A DNA stretch of 49,757 nucleotides from Desulfobacterales bacterium (GCA_030145015.1 JAQYWI010000015.1:1-49757), one strand, 5' to 3'; counted from the stretch's first letter, positions 35,338 through 45,462 are shown. Made by a program: numbers and translations. Notes: generated by a model not told the origin, from the sequence alone.

Positions 35338-36318
35338 ATGTCCAATCAAATACTCACACAAGAAGAAATTGATGCGCTGCTTTCCGCCATGGAAAGAGGC
35401 GATGTTGATCTCGATCAAGAAGCTAAGAAAGATGTCGAAGCGGCACCCTACAATCTGATGTCGCAAAATATAATCTTGCGGGATCAATTTTCTGCGCTGG
35501 AAGAAGTTTATGATAAGTTCGCCCGGTTGATGCAGGATACCCTGTCATCTTCATTGCAGGCATCCGTTGCCATTGAGTTTGTTTCTGCCGAAATGGTTAA
35601 ATACAAGGAATTCATCAGCGCCTTTTCAAGCCCGACGAGCTTCACTTTGTTCAGTATGGAGCCTCTGATCGGTACCGCCCTGTTGTGCATCGAACCCGGT
35701 CTGGTTTTTTCTCTGATCGATTCCATGTTTGGCGGTGATGGAAAACCCACCACCCGCGTGCGCGAATTTACCCAGATTGAATTACGGATGATCAAAAAGT
35801 TTGCCGGCGACATTTTAGCTAAATTCCAAAAAGCCTGGTCAAGTGTCTACAGCGTAAATATGGCTCTGAAAAAGACGGAGACAAAGCCGGAATTTGTCCA
35901 GTTGGTTCCGCCAAATGATATTATGTTGATTATTGTTTTTGGCTTAAAGGGTTCGGAATTCTCCGGCAATTTTCATATCGCGATTCCTTACCTGATGATG
36001 GAACCGATTAAAGAAGAACTGTCACCAAAATATTTGCGGGAAAAAGGTATGGAAAATACCTGGACTCCGCAGCTGAAGGAATTATTGAAAGATACGCATG
36101 TTACTGTAATTGCTGAATTGGGAAAAACCACCCAATCCGTTCGGGACTTATTAAATCTTCAAGTCGAAGATGTCATCAAGCTGAAAGCCGGACCGGATGA
36201 CCTCATTTCCATCCGGGTAGACCAGGTCCCCAAATACCAGGGGTACCCGGGAATAATTAAAGGGAACCGTGCCGTTGAAATTGTGAAATTGTTAAATACG
36301 AATGGAGGCAAAAATTAA
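35338..36318 (+). CDS. fliM: Motor switch protein FliM
   Basis: The 326-residue C-ring protein begins with the CheY-binding peptide ILTQEEIDALLSAM and continues with the CheC-like middle domain (IEPGLVFSLIDSMFGGDG) and a C-terminal FliN-like domain (LGKTTQSVRDLLNLQVEDVI). It switches rotation direction upon CheY-P binding. Only 11 bases separate it from fliL and no clear Shine-Dalgarno sequence is visible, so translation may depend on re-initiation. Confidence 0.96.
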   Translation: MSNQILTQEEIDALLSAMERGDVDLDQEAKKDVEAAPYNLMSQNIILRDQFSALEEVYDKFARLMQDTLSSSLQASVAIEFVSAEMVKYKEFISAFSSPTSFTLFSMEPLIGTALLCIEPGLVFSLIDSMFGGDGKPTTRVREFTQIELRMIKKFAGDILAKFQKAWSSVYSVNMALKKTETKPEFVQLVPPNDIMLIIVFGLKGSEFSGNFHIAIPYLMMEPIKEELSPKYLREKGMENTWTPQLKELLKDTHVTVIAELGKTTQSVRDLLNLQVEDVIKLKAGPDDLISIRVDQVPKYQGYPGIIKGNRAVEIVKLLNTNGGKN

Positions 36319-36320
36319 CG

Positions 36321-36722
36321 ATGGCTGCTTCTGATAAAGAAAAACAAAAACAAGATGTCAAAGCATCTGAGGTTGGGGCCGAAGAAGATAACCAGCTGGC
36401 GGATAGAGAACTAAAGGACCCGGGTAGATTAAAACGCAGTGCTGAAGCCGGTACCAGGTCCTATGCAAATATGGATTTCCTTCTGGATATCCCTTTGGAA
36501 ATTTCAGTTGAACTGGGCCGAACCAAAATGCTGATCAATGAGCTGCTTAAGCTGGGACAGGGCTCGGTGGTCGAGCTTTCCAAACTGGCCGGGGAAACTC
36601 TAGAAATACTGGCAAATCAGAAGCTGGTGGCCAGAGGTGAAGTCGTCGTGGTCAACGAAAAATATGGCGTCCGCCTGACCGAAATTATCAGCCCGATCGA
36701 ACGTATTGAGAGGTTGAAATGA
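36321..36722 (+). CDS. fliN: Motor switch protein FliN
   Basis: The 133-residue protein has a charged N-terminal extension of about 50 residues and the FliN/SpoA domain (LLDIPLEISVELGRTKMLINELLKLGQGSVVEL...VNEKYGVRLTEII). It forms the lower C ring and docks FliH. A GGAGG lies upstream at the fliM end. It overlaps fliO by 4 bases (ATGA). Confidence 0.95.
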   Translation: MAASDKEKQKQDVKASEVGAEEDNQLADRELKDPGRLKRSAEAGTRSYANMDFLLDIPLEISVELGRTKMLINELLKLGQGSVVELSKLAGETLEILANQKLVARGEVVVVNEKYGVRLTEIISPIERIERLK

Positions 36723-37105
36723 ATGCAACGCCGGACATGCTTTCCACGGCTTTTAAAATGCTGGCCGCCCTGGCTCTTGTCCTGGGCGGATTGGGATTCT
36801 TCTTTTTCTTAACCAAACGGCTTATGCGCAAAGACGCTGGCCGTACCCATGATAAAATGATTCGCGTGATGGCCAATCAGTATATGGGTGTCAAGAAAAG
36901 CATCTCTCTGGTACAAGTCCCCGGCGCCCTTCTGGTCATTGGAATTTCGGGTGATTCGATTCGCCTGCTGACCCAAATTGAGGACAAGGACATCCTTGAC
37001 CAAATCCAAAAAGAAGAAACCGGGCTCAGCGCGCCATCTTTTGCCGATCACTTAAATAAAATCAAGAGTCGATTCCTGGCGTCCAAGCACGGAGAACAAT
37101 GTTGA
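36719..37105 (+). CDS. fliO: Flagellar export protein FliO
   Basis: The 128-residue protein has one membrane segment (about 12-32) followed by a basic cytosolic domain with [21 protein letters not shown], as in FliO/FliZ. FliO acts as a chaperone for FliP assembly into the export gate. It overlaps fliN and fliP by a few bases. Confidence 0.88.
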   Translation: MNATPDMLSTAFKMLAALALVLGGLGFFFFLTKRLMRKDAGRTHDKMIRVMANQYMGVKKSISLVQVPGALLVIGISGDSIRLLTQIEDKDILDQIQKEETGLSAPSFADHLNKIKSRFLASKHGEQC

Positions 37106-37968
37106 GGCAACTGCATATGCACGGCCGATCTGAAACCAAATCAAATTCAAAATACCGCAGGTGCGGCGCTTATCGTAAAGACAAACGCATCGCGTGTGCG
37201 CATGCTGTTTTGCTTCTGGTCGCGATTTTCGGAATCGGTCTGGGTGCAGTCCTGTTGGCACCCCAGAGCAGCGCAGCGGCAGCGCCGGAATCCTCTGCCC
37301 CCTTTATCACCATCGGCATGGACGAAGCCAAAGATTCCGGGAAAACGGCGGTCGTACTGCAGATCTTTCTGTTGATGACGATTCTCTCCCTGGCTCCGGC
37401 CATTTTGATCATGCTGACCTCATTTACGCGGATCGTTATTGTGCTTTCGTTGCTTCGCAGGGCATTGGGAACCATGCAGGCGCCACCGAATCAAGTGCTC
37501 ATCGGACTCGCATTATTTCTAACATTTTTTATCATGACGCCGGTATGGCAGAATATAAACCAAAATGCATTGCAGCCCTTTTTAGACGACCAAATCGGTC
37601 AGCAGCAGGCGTTTCAAAATGCGGCTGAACCTTTACGGAAATTTATGTTTAAGCAGACCCGCGAAAAGGATCTGACCCTATTTGTCGAGATTGCCAAGAT
37701 CGAGCGGCCCAAAGATGTCGATGATATTCCGATCTCAGTTCTAATTCCCTCTTTTATTATCAGTGAAGTCAAAACCGCCTTTCAGATCGGTTTGTTGCTC
37801 TATGTGCCCTTTCTGATAATTGACATGGTGGTGGCCAGTGTTTTGCTTTCAATGGGCATGATGATGCTGCCGCCGATCATGATATCTTTGCCGTTTAAGT
37901 TGATGTTATTTGTTCTGGCCGACGGGTGGAATTTACTGGTGGGTTCACTGGTCAGGAGTTTTGTATGA
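37099..37968 (+). CDS. fliP: Export gate protein FliP
   Basis: The 289-residue protein starts with an unusually long basic N-region and a signal-anchor (about 33-60), then the conserved FliP core: [39 protein letters not shown], the periplasmic loop, and [22 protein letters not shown]. It forms the export channel with FliQ and FliR. ATG at 37099 is supported by GGAG 6 bases upstream and overlaps the fliO end. Confidence 0.95.
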   Translation: MLRQLHMHGRSETKSNSKYRRCGAYRKDKRIACAHAVLLLVAIFGIGLGAVLLAPQSSAAAAPESSAPFITIGMDEAKDSGKTAVVLQIFLLMTILSLAPAILIMLTSFTRIVIVLSLLRRALGTMQAPPNQVLIGLALFLTFFIMTPVWQNINQNALQPFLDDQIGQQQAFQNAAEPLRKFMFKQTREKDLTLFVEIAKIERPKDVDDIPISVLIPSFIISEVKTAFQIGLLLYVPFLIIDMVVASVLLSMGMMMLPPIMISLPFKLMLFVLADGWNLLVGSLVRSFV

Positions 37969-38234
37969 CGCCTGAATTTTTGACCGGATTTTTTTTTGAA
38001 GCCATCAAAACAGCGATCTCGCTGGCAGCCCCGATGCTGCTGGCGGCTTTACTGGTTGGATTGGCTGTGAGCATATTTCAGTCGGTTACATCCATCAATG
38101 AGATGACGATGACCTTTATTCCCAAGATGCTGGCGGTCGCCTGTGCCCTGTTATTCTTTTTGCCGTGGATGGTAGAGACGATGGTGACCTTTACCGAAAA
38201 TCTGTTTACCAACATTGTTATTTATATTCGTTAA
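37965..38234 (+). CDS. fliQ: Export gate protein FliQ
   Basis: The 89-residue protein has two membrane segments and the FliQ pattern [20 protein letters not shown]...[16 protein letters not shown] at 37965 overlaps the fliP stop (ATGA) and has AGGAG 7 bases upstream, so the longer frame from 37926 is not used. Length is normal for the family. Confidence 0.95.
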   Translation: MTPEFLTGFFFEAIKTAISLAAPMLLAALLVGLAVSIFQSVTSINEMTMTFIPKMLAVACALLFFLPWMVETMVTFTENLFTNIVIYIR

Positions 38235-38275
38235 TATCGGCTGAAAGCCGAACTTCGTAGGATCGGTGCTTAAGA

Positions 38276-39055
38276 ATGATATCGGTTTCGATTCCATTGC
38301 CGCAGTTGCAGATGTTTTTTCTCATTTTTTTCCGTGTCGGTTCGATTTTGATGACCATGCCGATTTTCAAGAGCAAAAGCATACCGGTTTTAATTAAGGC
38401 TGGATTGGCGCTGGCAACCAGCATGGCTTTGTTTCCAATCTTAAATTTGGAGGATTTCCCGGCGATTATCGGTTTCACGCCCCTTGCCATCGGGATCTTT
38501 GGGGAAATCTTGCTGGGACTCAGCATTGGCCTGGCGGTGAATTTCATTTTTGCCGGGCTGCAACTGGCCGGGCAATTGGCCGGCTATCAGATGGGTCTGG
38601 CGATTGCCAGGGTGATGGATCCATCCACGAATCTGCAGGTGCCGCTTTTAGGCCAATTCAATGAGTTGTTTGCTTTATTAATTTTTATCACCATAAATGC
38701 CCACCATAAGTTTATACGGGCGCTGGCTGATAGCTATCAGCTGGTGCCGCCCTTTGGTTTTAGAATCAGCGGTTCGCTGATCGAGCAGCTCATCGGCATT
38801 GCGGGGAATATGTTTGTCATTGCCATTAAATTGGGTGCACCGATCATCGCCGTATTGTTACTTACCAGCATTGCATTTGGGCTGATCGCGCGCACGATAC
38901 CGCAGATGAACGTATTTTTTGTGGCGATGCCCTTAAAAATTGCAGTGGGTCTATTATTTATTGGTTTTTGTCTACCCTATTTTTCGTCATTTCTGAAAAT
39001 AATGTTCAGCAAGCTGGGCGATACGATCATGCTGCTTCTAAAAGCAGCTTCATAG
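38276..39055 (+). CDS. fliR: Export gate protein FliR
   Basis: The 259-residue protein has about six membrane segments and FliR motifs: FLIFFRVGSILMTMPIF, FAGLQLAGQLAGYQMGLAI and GLIARTIPQMNVFFVAMPLK. It closes the FliPQR gate and contacts FlhB. It lies 41 bases after fliQ and 19 before flhB. Confidence 0.95.
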   Translation: MISVSIPLPQLQMFFLIFFRVGSILMTMPIFKSKSIPVLIKAGLALATSMALFPILNLEDFPAIIGFTPLAIGIFGEILLGLSIGLAVNFIFAGLQLAGQLAGYQMGLAIARVMDPSTNLQVPLLGQFNELFALLIFITINAHHKFIRALADSYQLVPPFGFRISGSLIEQLIGIAGNMFVIAIKLGAPIIAVLLLTSIAFGLIARTIPQMNVFFVAMPLKIAVGLLFIGFCLPYFSSFLKIMFSKLGDTIMLLLKAAS

Positions 39056-39074
39056 CCGGGATTTGAGGTAGCAC

Positions 39075-40151
39075 ATGCCGGAAAGCAGTGGGCAGGAACG
39101 AACCGAAAAAGCAACCCCGAAACGAAGGCAGCAGTCAAGAAAAAAAGGGCAGGTTGGCCAAAGCAGAGAGATTCCGTCCGTTTTGATATTAATGACCGCC
39201 TTGGGGTTTTTTTATTTTGCCGGATCGTGGATGTTCTGGAACATCTCTGAGTTTATCGGGGGCGTTTATCAAGAACTTGACACTTTGCGGCTCAACACCG
39301 TATCCGATGTCAGTACCTTTTCCGTGGATATTTTCAAGAAGCTATTTTCGATTTTGATACCCTTTTTTGTGCCCATCCTGATTGCCGGTATAGCCGGGAA
39401 CGTCGGTCAAGTGGGGTTTGAGATGCATAGCGAACCCTTGAGGCCCAAACTGGCAAAGATCAATCCGATTTCCGGGTTGAAAAAGTTTGTTTCTTTAAAA
39501 TCGCTGGTGGAACTTGCCAAGTCCATTATGAAGCTCTTTATTATCGGCGGTATTTCTTATGGACTTATCAAAGCGGAAATGCGGGCATTCCCCCCCCTGA
39601 TGCAGCAGGGGGTCGGCGAAATTCTCCTTTTTATCGCTCAGGTGGCATTTAAAATTCTTTTTTTTGTTTGTCTGGCACTGATCATTCTGGCGGTTTTGGA
39701 TTACATCTATCAGCGCTGGCAATTTGAACAAAGCATTAAGATGACCAAACAGGAAGTAAAAGATGAACACAAGCAAGTCGAAGGAGATCCGAAGGTCAAA
39801 AGCAGAATTCGAAAAGCACAACTTGCAATGGCGGCACACCGGATGATGGAGGCCGTTCCCGAGGCGGATGTTGTCATCACCAACCCCGTCCATCTGGCCG
39901 TAGCGCTGAAATTTGAGGCCAGTGAGATGGCGGCGCCGACTGTAATTGCCAAGGGTGCCGGTCATATTGCCGAACGTATCAAAGCGATTGCGGGTGAGCA
40001 TCAGGTGCCGATTGTCGAAGACAAACCGCTGGCCCAGACGTTGTTTAAAATGGTGGAGATCGGCGAATTTATTCCGGTAGAGCTCTATCGGGCGGTCGCC
40101 GAAATTTTGGCGTATGTCTATCGACTCAGAGGAATGTATCAGACCGCTTAA
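39075..40151 (+). CDS. flhB: Export specificity switch protein FlhB
   Basis: The 358-residue protein has the N-terminal ERTEKATPKRRQQSRKKGQV motif, four membrane segments and a cytosolic domain with the autocleavage site. That site reads NPVH (Asn270-His273) where most FlhB proteins have NPTH; Asn and Pro, between which cleavage occurs, are kept. FlhB changes substrate from hook to filament after interaction with FliK. The next gene, flhA, follows closely. Confidence 0.95.
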   Translation: MPESSGQERTEKATPKRRQQSRKKGQVGQSREIPSVLILMTALGFFYFAGSWMFWNISEFIGGVYQELDTLRLNTVSDVSTFSVDIFKKLFSILIPFFVPILIAGIAGNVGQVGFEMHSEPLRPKLAKINPISGLKKFVSLKSLVELAKSIMKLFIIGGISYGLIKAEMRAFPPLMQQGVGEILLFIAQVAFKILFFVCLALIILAVLDYIYQRWQFEQSIKMTKQEVKDEHKQVEGDPKVKSRIRKAQLAMAAHRMMEAVPEADVVITNPVHLAVALKFEASEMAAPTVIAKGAGHIAERIKAIAGEHQVPIVEDKPLAQTLFKMVEIGEFIPVELYRAVAEILAYVYRLRGMYQTA

Positions 40152-40164
40152 CAAGGAAAAAGCA

Positions 40165-42261
40165 TTGGCGCATCAGACCCAAATTACAGGACAACTTCCA
40201 TATATCGCTAAAAACAGCGATGTCATCATGGCCCTGGCAGTGGTGGGCATTCTGGTCTTTATGGTAATGCCTCTACCGACTTTTCTGCTCGATTTACTTC
40301 TATCATTCAACATCACATTGTCATTGATCATTCTTTTGGCCAGTATGTATGTACAGCGGCCCCTGGAATTATCTGCGTTTCCTTCAATTTTGCTATTGGG
40401 CACGTTGTTTAGATTGTCGCTGAATGTCGCCTCCACCCGCATCATCTTGCTGCATGGCAGTGAAGGCACAATGGCCGCGGGCAAGGTCATAATGGCTTTC
40501 GGCGGTTTTGTGGTGGGTGGCAATTATCTGGTGGGAATTATCGTGTTTCTAATCCTGGTGGCCATTAATTTTATGGTGATTACCAAAGGGGCCGGACGAA
40601 TTGCTGAAGTGGCGGCACGATTCACCTTGGATGCCATGCCCGGCAAACAAATGGCCATCGATGCGGACCTCAATGCGGGTATGATTAATGAGCAGGAAGC
40701 CCGCCACCGGCGCGAAGTTATCTCCCAGGAGGCTGAGTATTACGGGGCGATGGATGGTGCCAATAAATTTGTGCGGGGCGATGCCATCGCCGGAATCGTC
40801 ATCACTTTAATTAACATTATCGGGGGGCTTGCCATCGGTGTTTTCCAAAACAACATGAGTTTTGCGCATGCCGCTCAAAATTATACTTTGCTGACCATCG
40901 GGGACGGCCTGGTCACCCAGGTGCCTGCCCTAATAGTGTCCACCGCAGCCGGGGTGATTGTGACCCGGGCAGGTGCGGAATCAAGTCTGGGAGAAGAAAT
41001 CACAGCTCAAATTTTGGTCCAACCCAAGGCCATTGCTGTTGCCTCTGTGGTTCTTTTTGGATTTGGTCTGGTACCCGGGCTTCCGACGATACCTTTTATG
41101 GTCCTGGCGTGTCTGACCGCTGGATTGGCCTACGTTGTTTTTCAATCCATCAAAGAAAAGGCCCGGGCGGAAGAAGAGCAAAAAATGCAGGAAGAACAAG
41201 TCATTCCTGCAGACCAGTTTGAGGCCCTGCCGCCCTTAGATACGCTGGCAATCGAGGTCGGGTGCGGGCTTATCCCTTTGGTGGACATCGAGCAGGACGG
41301 GCAGTTGTTGGATCGAATTAAATCGCTTCGCAGACAGATCGCGCGCGAGGTCGGCATCATCGTTGCGCCGGTTCATATCCAGGATAATATGCAGCTGAAG
41401 CCCGGTGAATACACCATCTTGCTTAAGGGTAATGAAGTCGCTAAAGGGGAGCTGATGACCAATTACTATCTGGCGATGAATCCAGGCACCGCCGAAGATA
41501 AAATAGACGGCATTCCGACCCAGGAGCCTACCTATGGATTGCCGGCACTGTGGATAAAGGAAGATACCAAAGAAAATGCACTGGCAAAAGGGTTTACGGT
41601 AGTGGATCTGGCAACCGTAATGACGACGCATCTGTCTGAAATCGTTAAAAAACATTGCCACGAATTGTTAGGCCGGCAGGATGTCCAGCAATTATTGGAT
41701 ACCATAAAGGATACCCATCCTAAAGTCGTCGAAGAATTGATCCCCAATTTATTACCCTTAGGAGGAGTGGTTAGAGTACTGCAAAACCTACTGCGGGAAC
41801 AGGTTCCCATTCGAGATCTGTTGGCGATTTTAGAAGCGCTGGCCGATTGGGCCCCCGTAATCAAAGATCTGGATATATTGACCGAACGCGTGCGACAGGT
41901 GTTGGCACGTACCATAACCAGGATGCATCTGAGCGCTGAAGGCAAAATTGTGGCCATCACCCTGGGGCACAGCATCGAATCAGCCATTTCCGGGGCATTG
42001 CAGCAAACCGATCAGGGGGGCTTTTTGTCGCTGGACCCTCCGGTTGCGCAACAGATAATGAACAATCTGGCCCGCAGTCTGGAGAAAATGTCTTCTACAG
42101 ACCACCCGCCGGTTGTGATGTGTTCCGCCCAAGTACGGCACCATTTTAAAATGCTGGCAGATCGCTTTTTGCCGCATATTACGGTTCTGTCATATGACGA
42201 AATACTTAGCAACATTGAAATACAATCTATAGATATGCTGGAGCTTACCCATGCAGATTAA
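40165..42261 (+). CDS. flhA: Export gate protein FlhA
   Basis: The protein has eight membrane segments in the first 330 residues, the conserved FHIPEP-type region (ELSAFPSILLLGTLFRLSLN, GAGRIAEVAARFTLDAMPGK) and a large cytosolic domain that docks chaperone-substrate complexes. TTG at 40165 is chosen because AAGGA lies 7 bases upstream and it sits just after the flhB stop; length is then 698, typical for FlhA. An ATG at 40114 would overlap flhB by 38 bases. The 3' end overlaps flhF by 11 bases. Confidence 0.95.
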   Translation: MAHQTQITGQLPYIAKNSDVIMALAVVGILVFMVMPLPTFLLDLLLSFNITLSLIILLASMYVQRPLELSAFPSILLLGTLFRLSLNVASTRIILLHGSEGTMAAGKVIMAFGGFVVGGNYLVGIIVFLILVAINFMVITKGAGRIAEVAARFTLDAMPGKQMAIDADLNAGMINEQEARHRREVISQEAEYYGAMDGANKFVRGDAIAGIVITLINIIGGLAIGVFQNNMSFAHAAQNYTLLTIGDGLVTQVPALIVSTAAGVIVTRAGAESSLGEEITAQILVQPKAIAVASVVLFGFGLVPGLPTIPFMVLACLTAGLAYVVFQSIKEKARAEEEQKMQEEQVIPADQFEALPPLDTLAIEVGCGLIPLVDIEQDGQLLDRIKSLRRQIAREVGIIVAPVHIQDNMQLKPGEYTILLKGNEVAKGELMTNYYLAMNPGTAEDKIDGIPTQEPTYGLPALWIKEDTKENALAKGFTVVDLATVMTTHLSEIVKKHCHELLGRQDVQQLLDTIKDTHPKVVEELIPNLLPLGGVVRVLQNLLREQVPIRDLLAILEALADWAPVIKDLDILTERVRQVLARTITRMHLSAEGKIVAITLGHSIESAISGALQQTDQGGFLSLDPPVAQQIMNNLARSLEKMSSTDHPPVVMCSAQVRHHFKMLADRFLPHITVLSYDEILSNIEIQSIDMLELTHAD

Positions 42262-43681
42262 ACGCTTTGAAGCCAGAGATATGACGACGGCCTTACGATT
42301 GATCAAACATGAGCTTGGTCCTCAAGCAGTGATTTTGTCCGCGCGAAGCCTGAAGGTAGAGAATCGATTTTTAGGCTCGGCAAAAACGGCCGGGGTCGAG
42401 GTAACCGCGGCAACCGATACATACCATTCACCGGCTTCATCAAATTCGGTTCCATATTCAGGCGCTCTACCGGCTGATGGTTCCAACGGCCGGCCCGGCG
42501 GACTCCCCAAAAAGATTCTTACAAATTCTGCTCAGAACAGGATAAAATCACCTGCCCGGCGACGGCCACTCCCGAGTTACGGCAATCGTCATAGCGGCCG
42601 AAATGATGACACGTTAGGCGGCATTTTTCAGCATCTTTTGTCGCAAGGGGTCAAACGGGACATTGCCAATGACCTTATCGAGGTCATCAAAAAAGAAAAA
42701 CCAGTCAAGCGCATCGATTTAAAGGATAAGATTATTTCCCAGATCAGCGCTGCGCTCGAACAAAAAAGAGACATGCTCGGGCCGGCCTCTCGAATAAAAG
42801 CCGAGCCTAAGGTACTGGCTTTTATCGGGCCCACCGGTGTCGGTAAAACAACGGCACTCGCCAAACTGGCTGCCAGGCAAGTCATCGAGGGAAACAAGAA
42901 GGTTGCGCTCATCACCGTCGATTCCTACCGCATTGCCGCCTCAGAGGAACTTAAAATTTACGGCAAAGCCATCGGAATTCCCGTTAAGACAGCAGCCACT
43001 CCTTCCGCTTTTACGGCGGCTGTTAATGCATTCCGGCAGTATGACCTTATCCTTGTCGATACGCCCGGGATCAATTCTGAAAACCACAGCGAGATTGAGG
43101 ATCTTAAGTCTTACATGGAAGTGATACCATCGATTGAGATTCACCTGCTTTTGAGTGCGGGGGCCAAAGAAGCCGATCTTTTCAACACAATTGGGCGATT
43201 GGGCGCAATTCCAATTCAGTACCTGTTTTTCACTAAACTAGATGAGAGCGCCACCTTCGGAAATCTGATCAATCTGCTGGTTGACAATCAATTACCGCTG
43301 TCTTTTCTGACGACCGGGCGACAAGTTCCGGATTCCATCGAAACCGGATCGATAGAGAAAATTGTAAGATGTTTATTTGGCAGTTTCATGAATCATTTTG
43401 GAATTTCCGATTCCGGGACACTTAATCATGCACACCCGACCACTTCCCACGACAGTGCTGCGGATGACTATGTCGCCAATAAAAATTCAGATGTGTTTCA
43501 CTATCCGGATTGCAAATGGACGCATAAAATAAAACCCAAAAACATGATCACCTTTTCAAGTGTTCAGGAAGCAAAATCACAGCATTTTGTGCCCTGCAGA
43601 GATTGCCGGCCGGCCTCGAGCGATGTGTTTCAGGTCGACACTCCCGGAAATGATAAGATGCGAATCTCTAACTATTCGTAA
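42251..43681 (+). CDS. flhF: FlhF GTPase with C-terminal Ada-like zinc motif
   Basis: The 476-residue SRP-type GTPase has the FlhF start (MQIKRFEARDMTTALRLIKH), a variable basic B region, and an NG domain with G1 GPTGVGKTT, VDSYRIAA, DTPGI and TKLDE. FlhF places the flagellum, usually at the pole. After the GTPase (ending near residue 385) comes an extra segment at about 415-455 with FHYPDC ... VPCRDCRP, a HxxxC...CxxC pattern found in Ada-like zinc-binding domains. I do not know this extension in characterised FlhF proteins. It overlaps flhA and is followed by flhG after 30 bases. Confidence 0.92.
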   Translation: MQIKRFEARDMTTALRLIKHELGPQAVILSARSLKVENRFLGSAKTAGVEVTAATDTYHSPASSNSVPYSGALPADGSNGRPGGLPKKILTNSAQNRIKSPARRRPLPSYGNRHSGRNDDTLGGIFQHLLSQGVKRDIANDLIEVIKKEKPVKRIDLKDKIISQISAALEQKRDMLGPASRIKAEPKVLAFIGPTGVGKTTALAKLAARQVIEGNKKVALITVDSYRIAASEELKIYGKAIGIPVKTAATPSAFTAAVNAFRQYDLILVDTPGINSENHSEIEDLKSYMEVIPSIEIHLLLSAGAKEADLFNTIGRLGAIPIQYLFFTKLDESATFGNLINLLVDNQLPLSFLTTGRQVPDSIETGSIEKIVRCLFGSFMNHFGISDSGTLNHAHPTTSHDSAADDYVANKNSDVFHYPDCKWTHKIKPKNMITFSSVQEAKSQHFVPCRDCRPASSDVFQVDTPGNDKMRISNYS

Positions 43682-43711
43682 GGGTTGTTTGAGCGAGGAG
43701 CTGAAATTTTA

Positions 43712-44620
43712 ATGACATCGAAATTTTCTTCAAATAAAGTCATCCGCTTAGCCGACCGGGCCGCCAATCGTAAAACGGATGGGCCGGATAAGTCGCCAAA
43801 AAGGCGCACGCCAAATACGCGTGTTATTTCCGTAACCAGCGGCAAGGGCGGTGTCGGCAAAACCAACATTGTGGCCAATCTTGGCTATGCGTTTGCACAG
43901 CTTGGGAAAAAAGTTCTTATTCTGGATGCGGACTTAGGGTTGGGCAATCTGGATGTTTTGCTGGGGCTTGCTCCGAAATTCAACTTATCCCATGTGATCC
44001 TGGGAGAGAAGTCGGTAGACGATATTATTGTTGAAGGACCCGGCAAGATGCTCATCCTCCCGGCGTCCTCCGGCATCCAGGAATTGACCCAGTTGACGCA
44101 AAACCAGAAGGTTCAAATTCTCAGCGAATTGGATCAGTTAATTGGTGCCGTTGATATTTTGTTCATCGATACCGCGGCCGGTATTTCTTCAAATGTTATG
44201 GACTTTAACGTTACCGCCCATGAAATTATGGTTGTGGTTTCACCCGAGCCGACCTCAATTACCGATGCGTATGCACTGATGAAAGTGCTCTCATTAAAGT
44301 ACGCCGAAAAATGTTGTAAGGTCATCGTTAACTTGGCCGGTACGCGTCAGCAGGGAAGAGAAATATTTCGACAACTGAACATGGTGACGGAGCGATTTTT
44401 AGATATGACCCTCGATTATTTGGGAAGCGTTCTATTTGATGCCAATATTATCAAAGGCGTCAAACAACAGAAACTTGTCAGCGAACTGTATCCGGATACC
44501 AAGGCCAGCAGGTGCTTTACAGATCTGGCCCACAAAATATCCACGACATCGCCGACACATGTGCCCAAGGGCGATTCCAATTTTTTTTGGCATCATTTGA
44601 TTAAAAATAATTTTGCATAA
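43712..44620 (+). CDS. flhG: FlhG/FleN, MinD-like flagellar number regulator
   Basis: The 302-residue ParA/MinD-type ATPase has the deviant Walker A SGKGGVGKTNI, the LILDADLGLGNLDVLLGL segment, Walker B DILFIDTAAGIS and the SPEPTSITDAYALMK motif typical of FlhG. It limits flagellar number by stimulating FlhF and, in pseudomonads and vibrios, by restraining the master activator FleQ/FlrA; such an activator gene is present here at 16471. ATG at 43712 has AGGAG 11 bases upstream; a TTG at 43685 would add nine residues. Confidence 0.93.
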   Translation: MTSKFSSNKVIRLADRAANRKTDGPDKSPKRRTPNTRVISVTSGKGGVGKTNIVANLGYAFAQLGKKVLILDADLGLGNLDVLLGLAPKFNLSHVILGEKSVDDIIVEGPGKMLILPASSGIQELTQLTQNQKVQILSELDQLIGAVDILFIDTAAGISSNVMDFNVTAHEIMVVVSPEPTSITDAYALMKVLSLKYAEKCCKVIVNLAGTRQQGREIFRQLNMVTERFLDMTLDYLGSVLFDANIIKGVKQQKLVSELYPDTKASRCFTDLAHKISTTSPTHVPKGDSNFFWHHLIKNNFA

Positions 44621-44638
44621 TTGGAGAAATAAAGTTTT

Positions 44639-45394
44639 ATGGCACTGGCACGGACACGAACAAAAAAAATAGCGCAAAAAGATCCGGTTTATCGCGATCA
44701 GTTAATAACCGAGTATCTACCCTATGTGAAACGCATCGTTCATCGGTTGGCGGTTCATCTTCCCTCAACTGTGGATATCGAAGATCTGATGAATGTCGGC
44801 GTTATCGGTTTGATCCAGGCGGTGGATCGCTACGATTCGACCCGGGATAATAAATTTATGACCTATGCGATTTTCCGTATCAAAGGCGCGGTGTTAAGCG
44901 AGTTGCGTGCGCGTGATTTCCTTTCGAGATCCAATCGACGCAAAATAAGAGAATTAGAAAATGCGTTCACGCGGCTGGAACAAAAGCTGGGCCGCGAGGC
45001 TGATGATAGGGAAGTGGCTCAGGAATTAGGGGTCGAACTCGAGCACGTCCATCGCACCAAACAGATGTCAAGCATCTCCTTTATCAGTCTTGAAGAATTG
45101 GGCGTATCCTCTAAAGACGAGAAAGAAAAACTACTGAGTTATTTGGTCAACAATGATGATGACGCTTTGAGCCTTACGAAAGTAAAGGAATTAAAGGACG
45201 CCTTGGCGCGGGCGATCGAACAGTTGGCGGAAAAGGAACGCCTGGTTATTTCGCTCTACTATCTGGAAGAGTTGACAATGAAAGAAACCGGCAAAGTCCT
45301 CGGAATAACCGAGTCGCGCGTATCCCAGATCCATTCTCAGGCCATATTGCATTTACGGGCGAAGCTGCGAAAACAAAAGTTGCTGGAAGAATAA
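44639..45394 (+). CDS. fliA: Flagellar sigma factor FliA (sigma-28)
   Basis: The 251-residue sigma factor has region 2 (YVKRIVHRLAVHLPSTVDIE, then VGVIGLIQAVDRYD), region 3 and region 4 with YYLEELTMKETGKVLGITES. It transcribes late genes; the flagellin promoter at 13812-13838 fits its consensus. It lies 18 bases after flhG in the motA operon, so its expression follows sigma-54 activity. No FlgM is recognisable in the window. Confidence 0.96.
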   Translation: MALARTRTKKIAQKDPVYRDQLITEYLPYVKRIVHRLAVHLPSTVDIEDLMNVGVIGLIQAVDRYDSTRDNKFMTYAIFRIKGAVLSELRARDFLSRSNRRKIRELENAFTRLEQKLGREADDREVAQELGVELEHVHRTKQMSSISFISLEELGVSSKDEKEKLLSYLVNNDDDALSLTKVKELKDALARAIEQLAEKERLVISLYYLEELTMKETGKVLGITESRVSQIHSQAILHLRAKLRKQKLLEE

Positions 45395-45462
45395 TCTTAG
45401 GTAAAATTCGGAAGTGGGAGGGCGGAAGGGTGAGATAAAATCTGAAATCAGAGGATAGAATC

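Noticed and set aside
39495..40154. 219-codon frame antisense to flhB
   Set aside because: It lies wholly opposite a well-supported flhB and has no recognisable domain; it is a codon-bias shadow.
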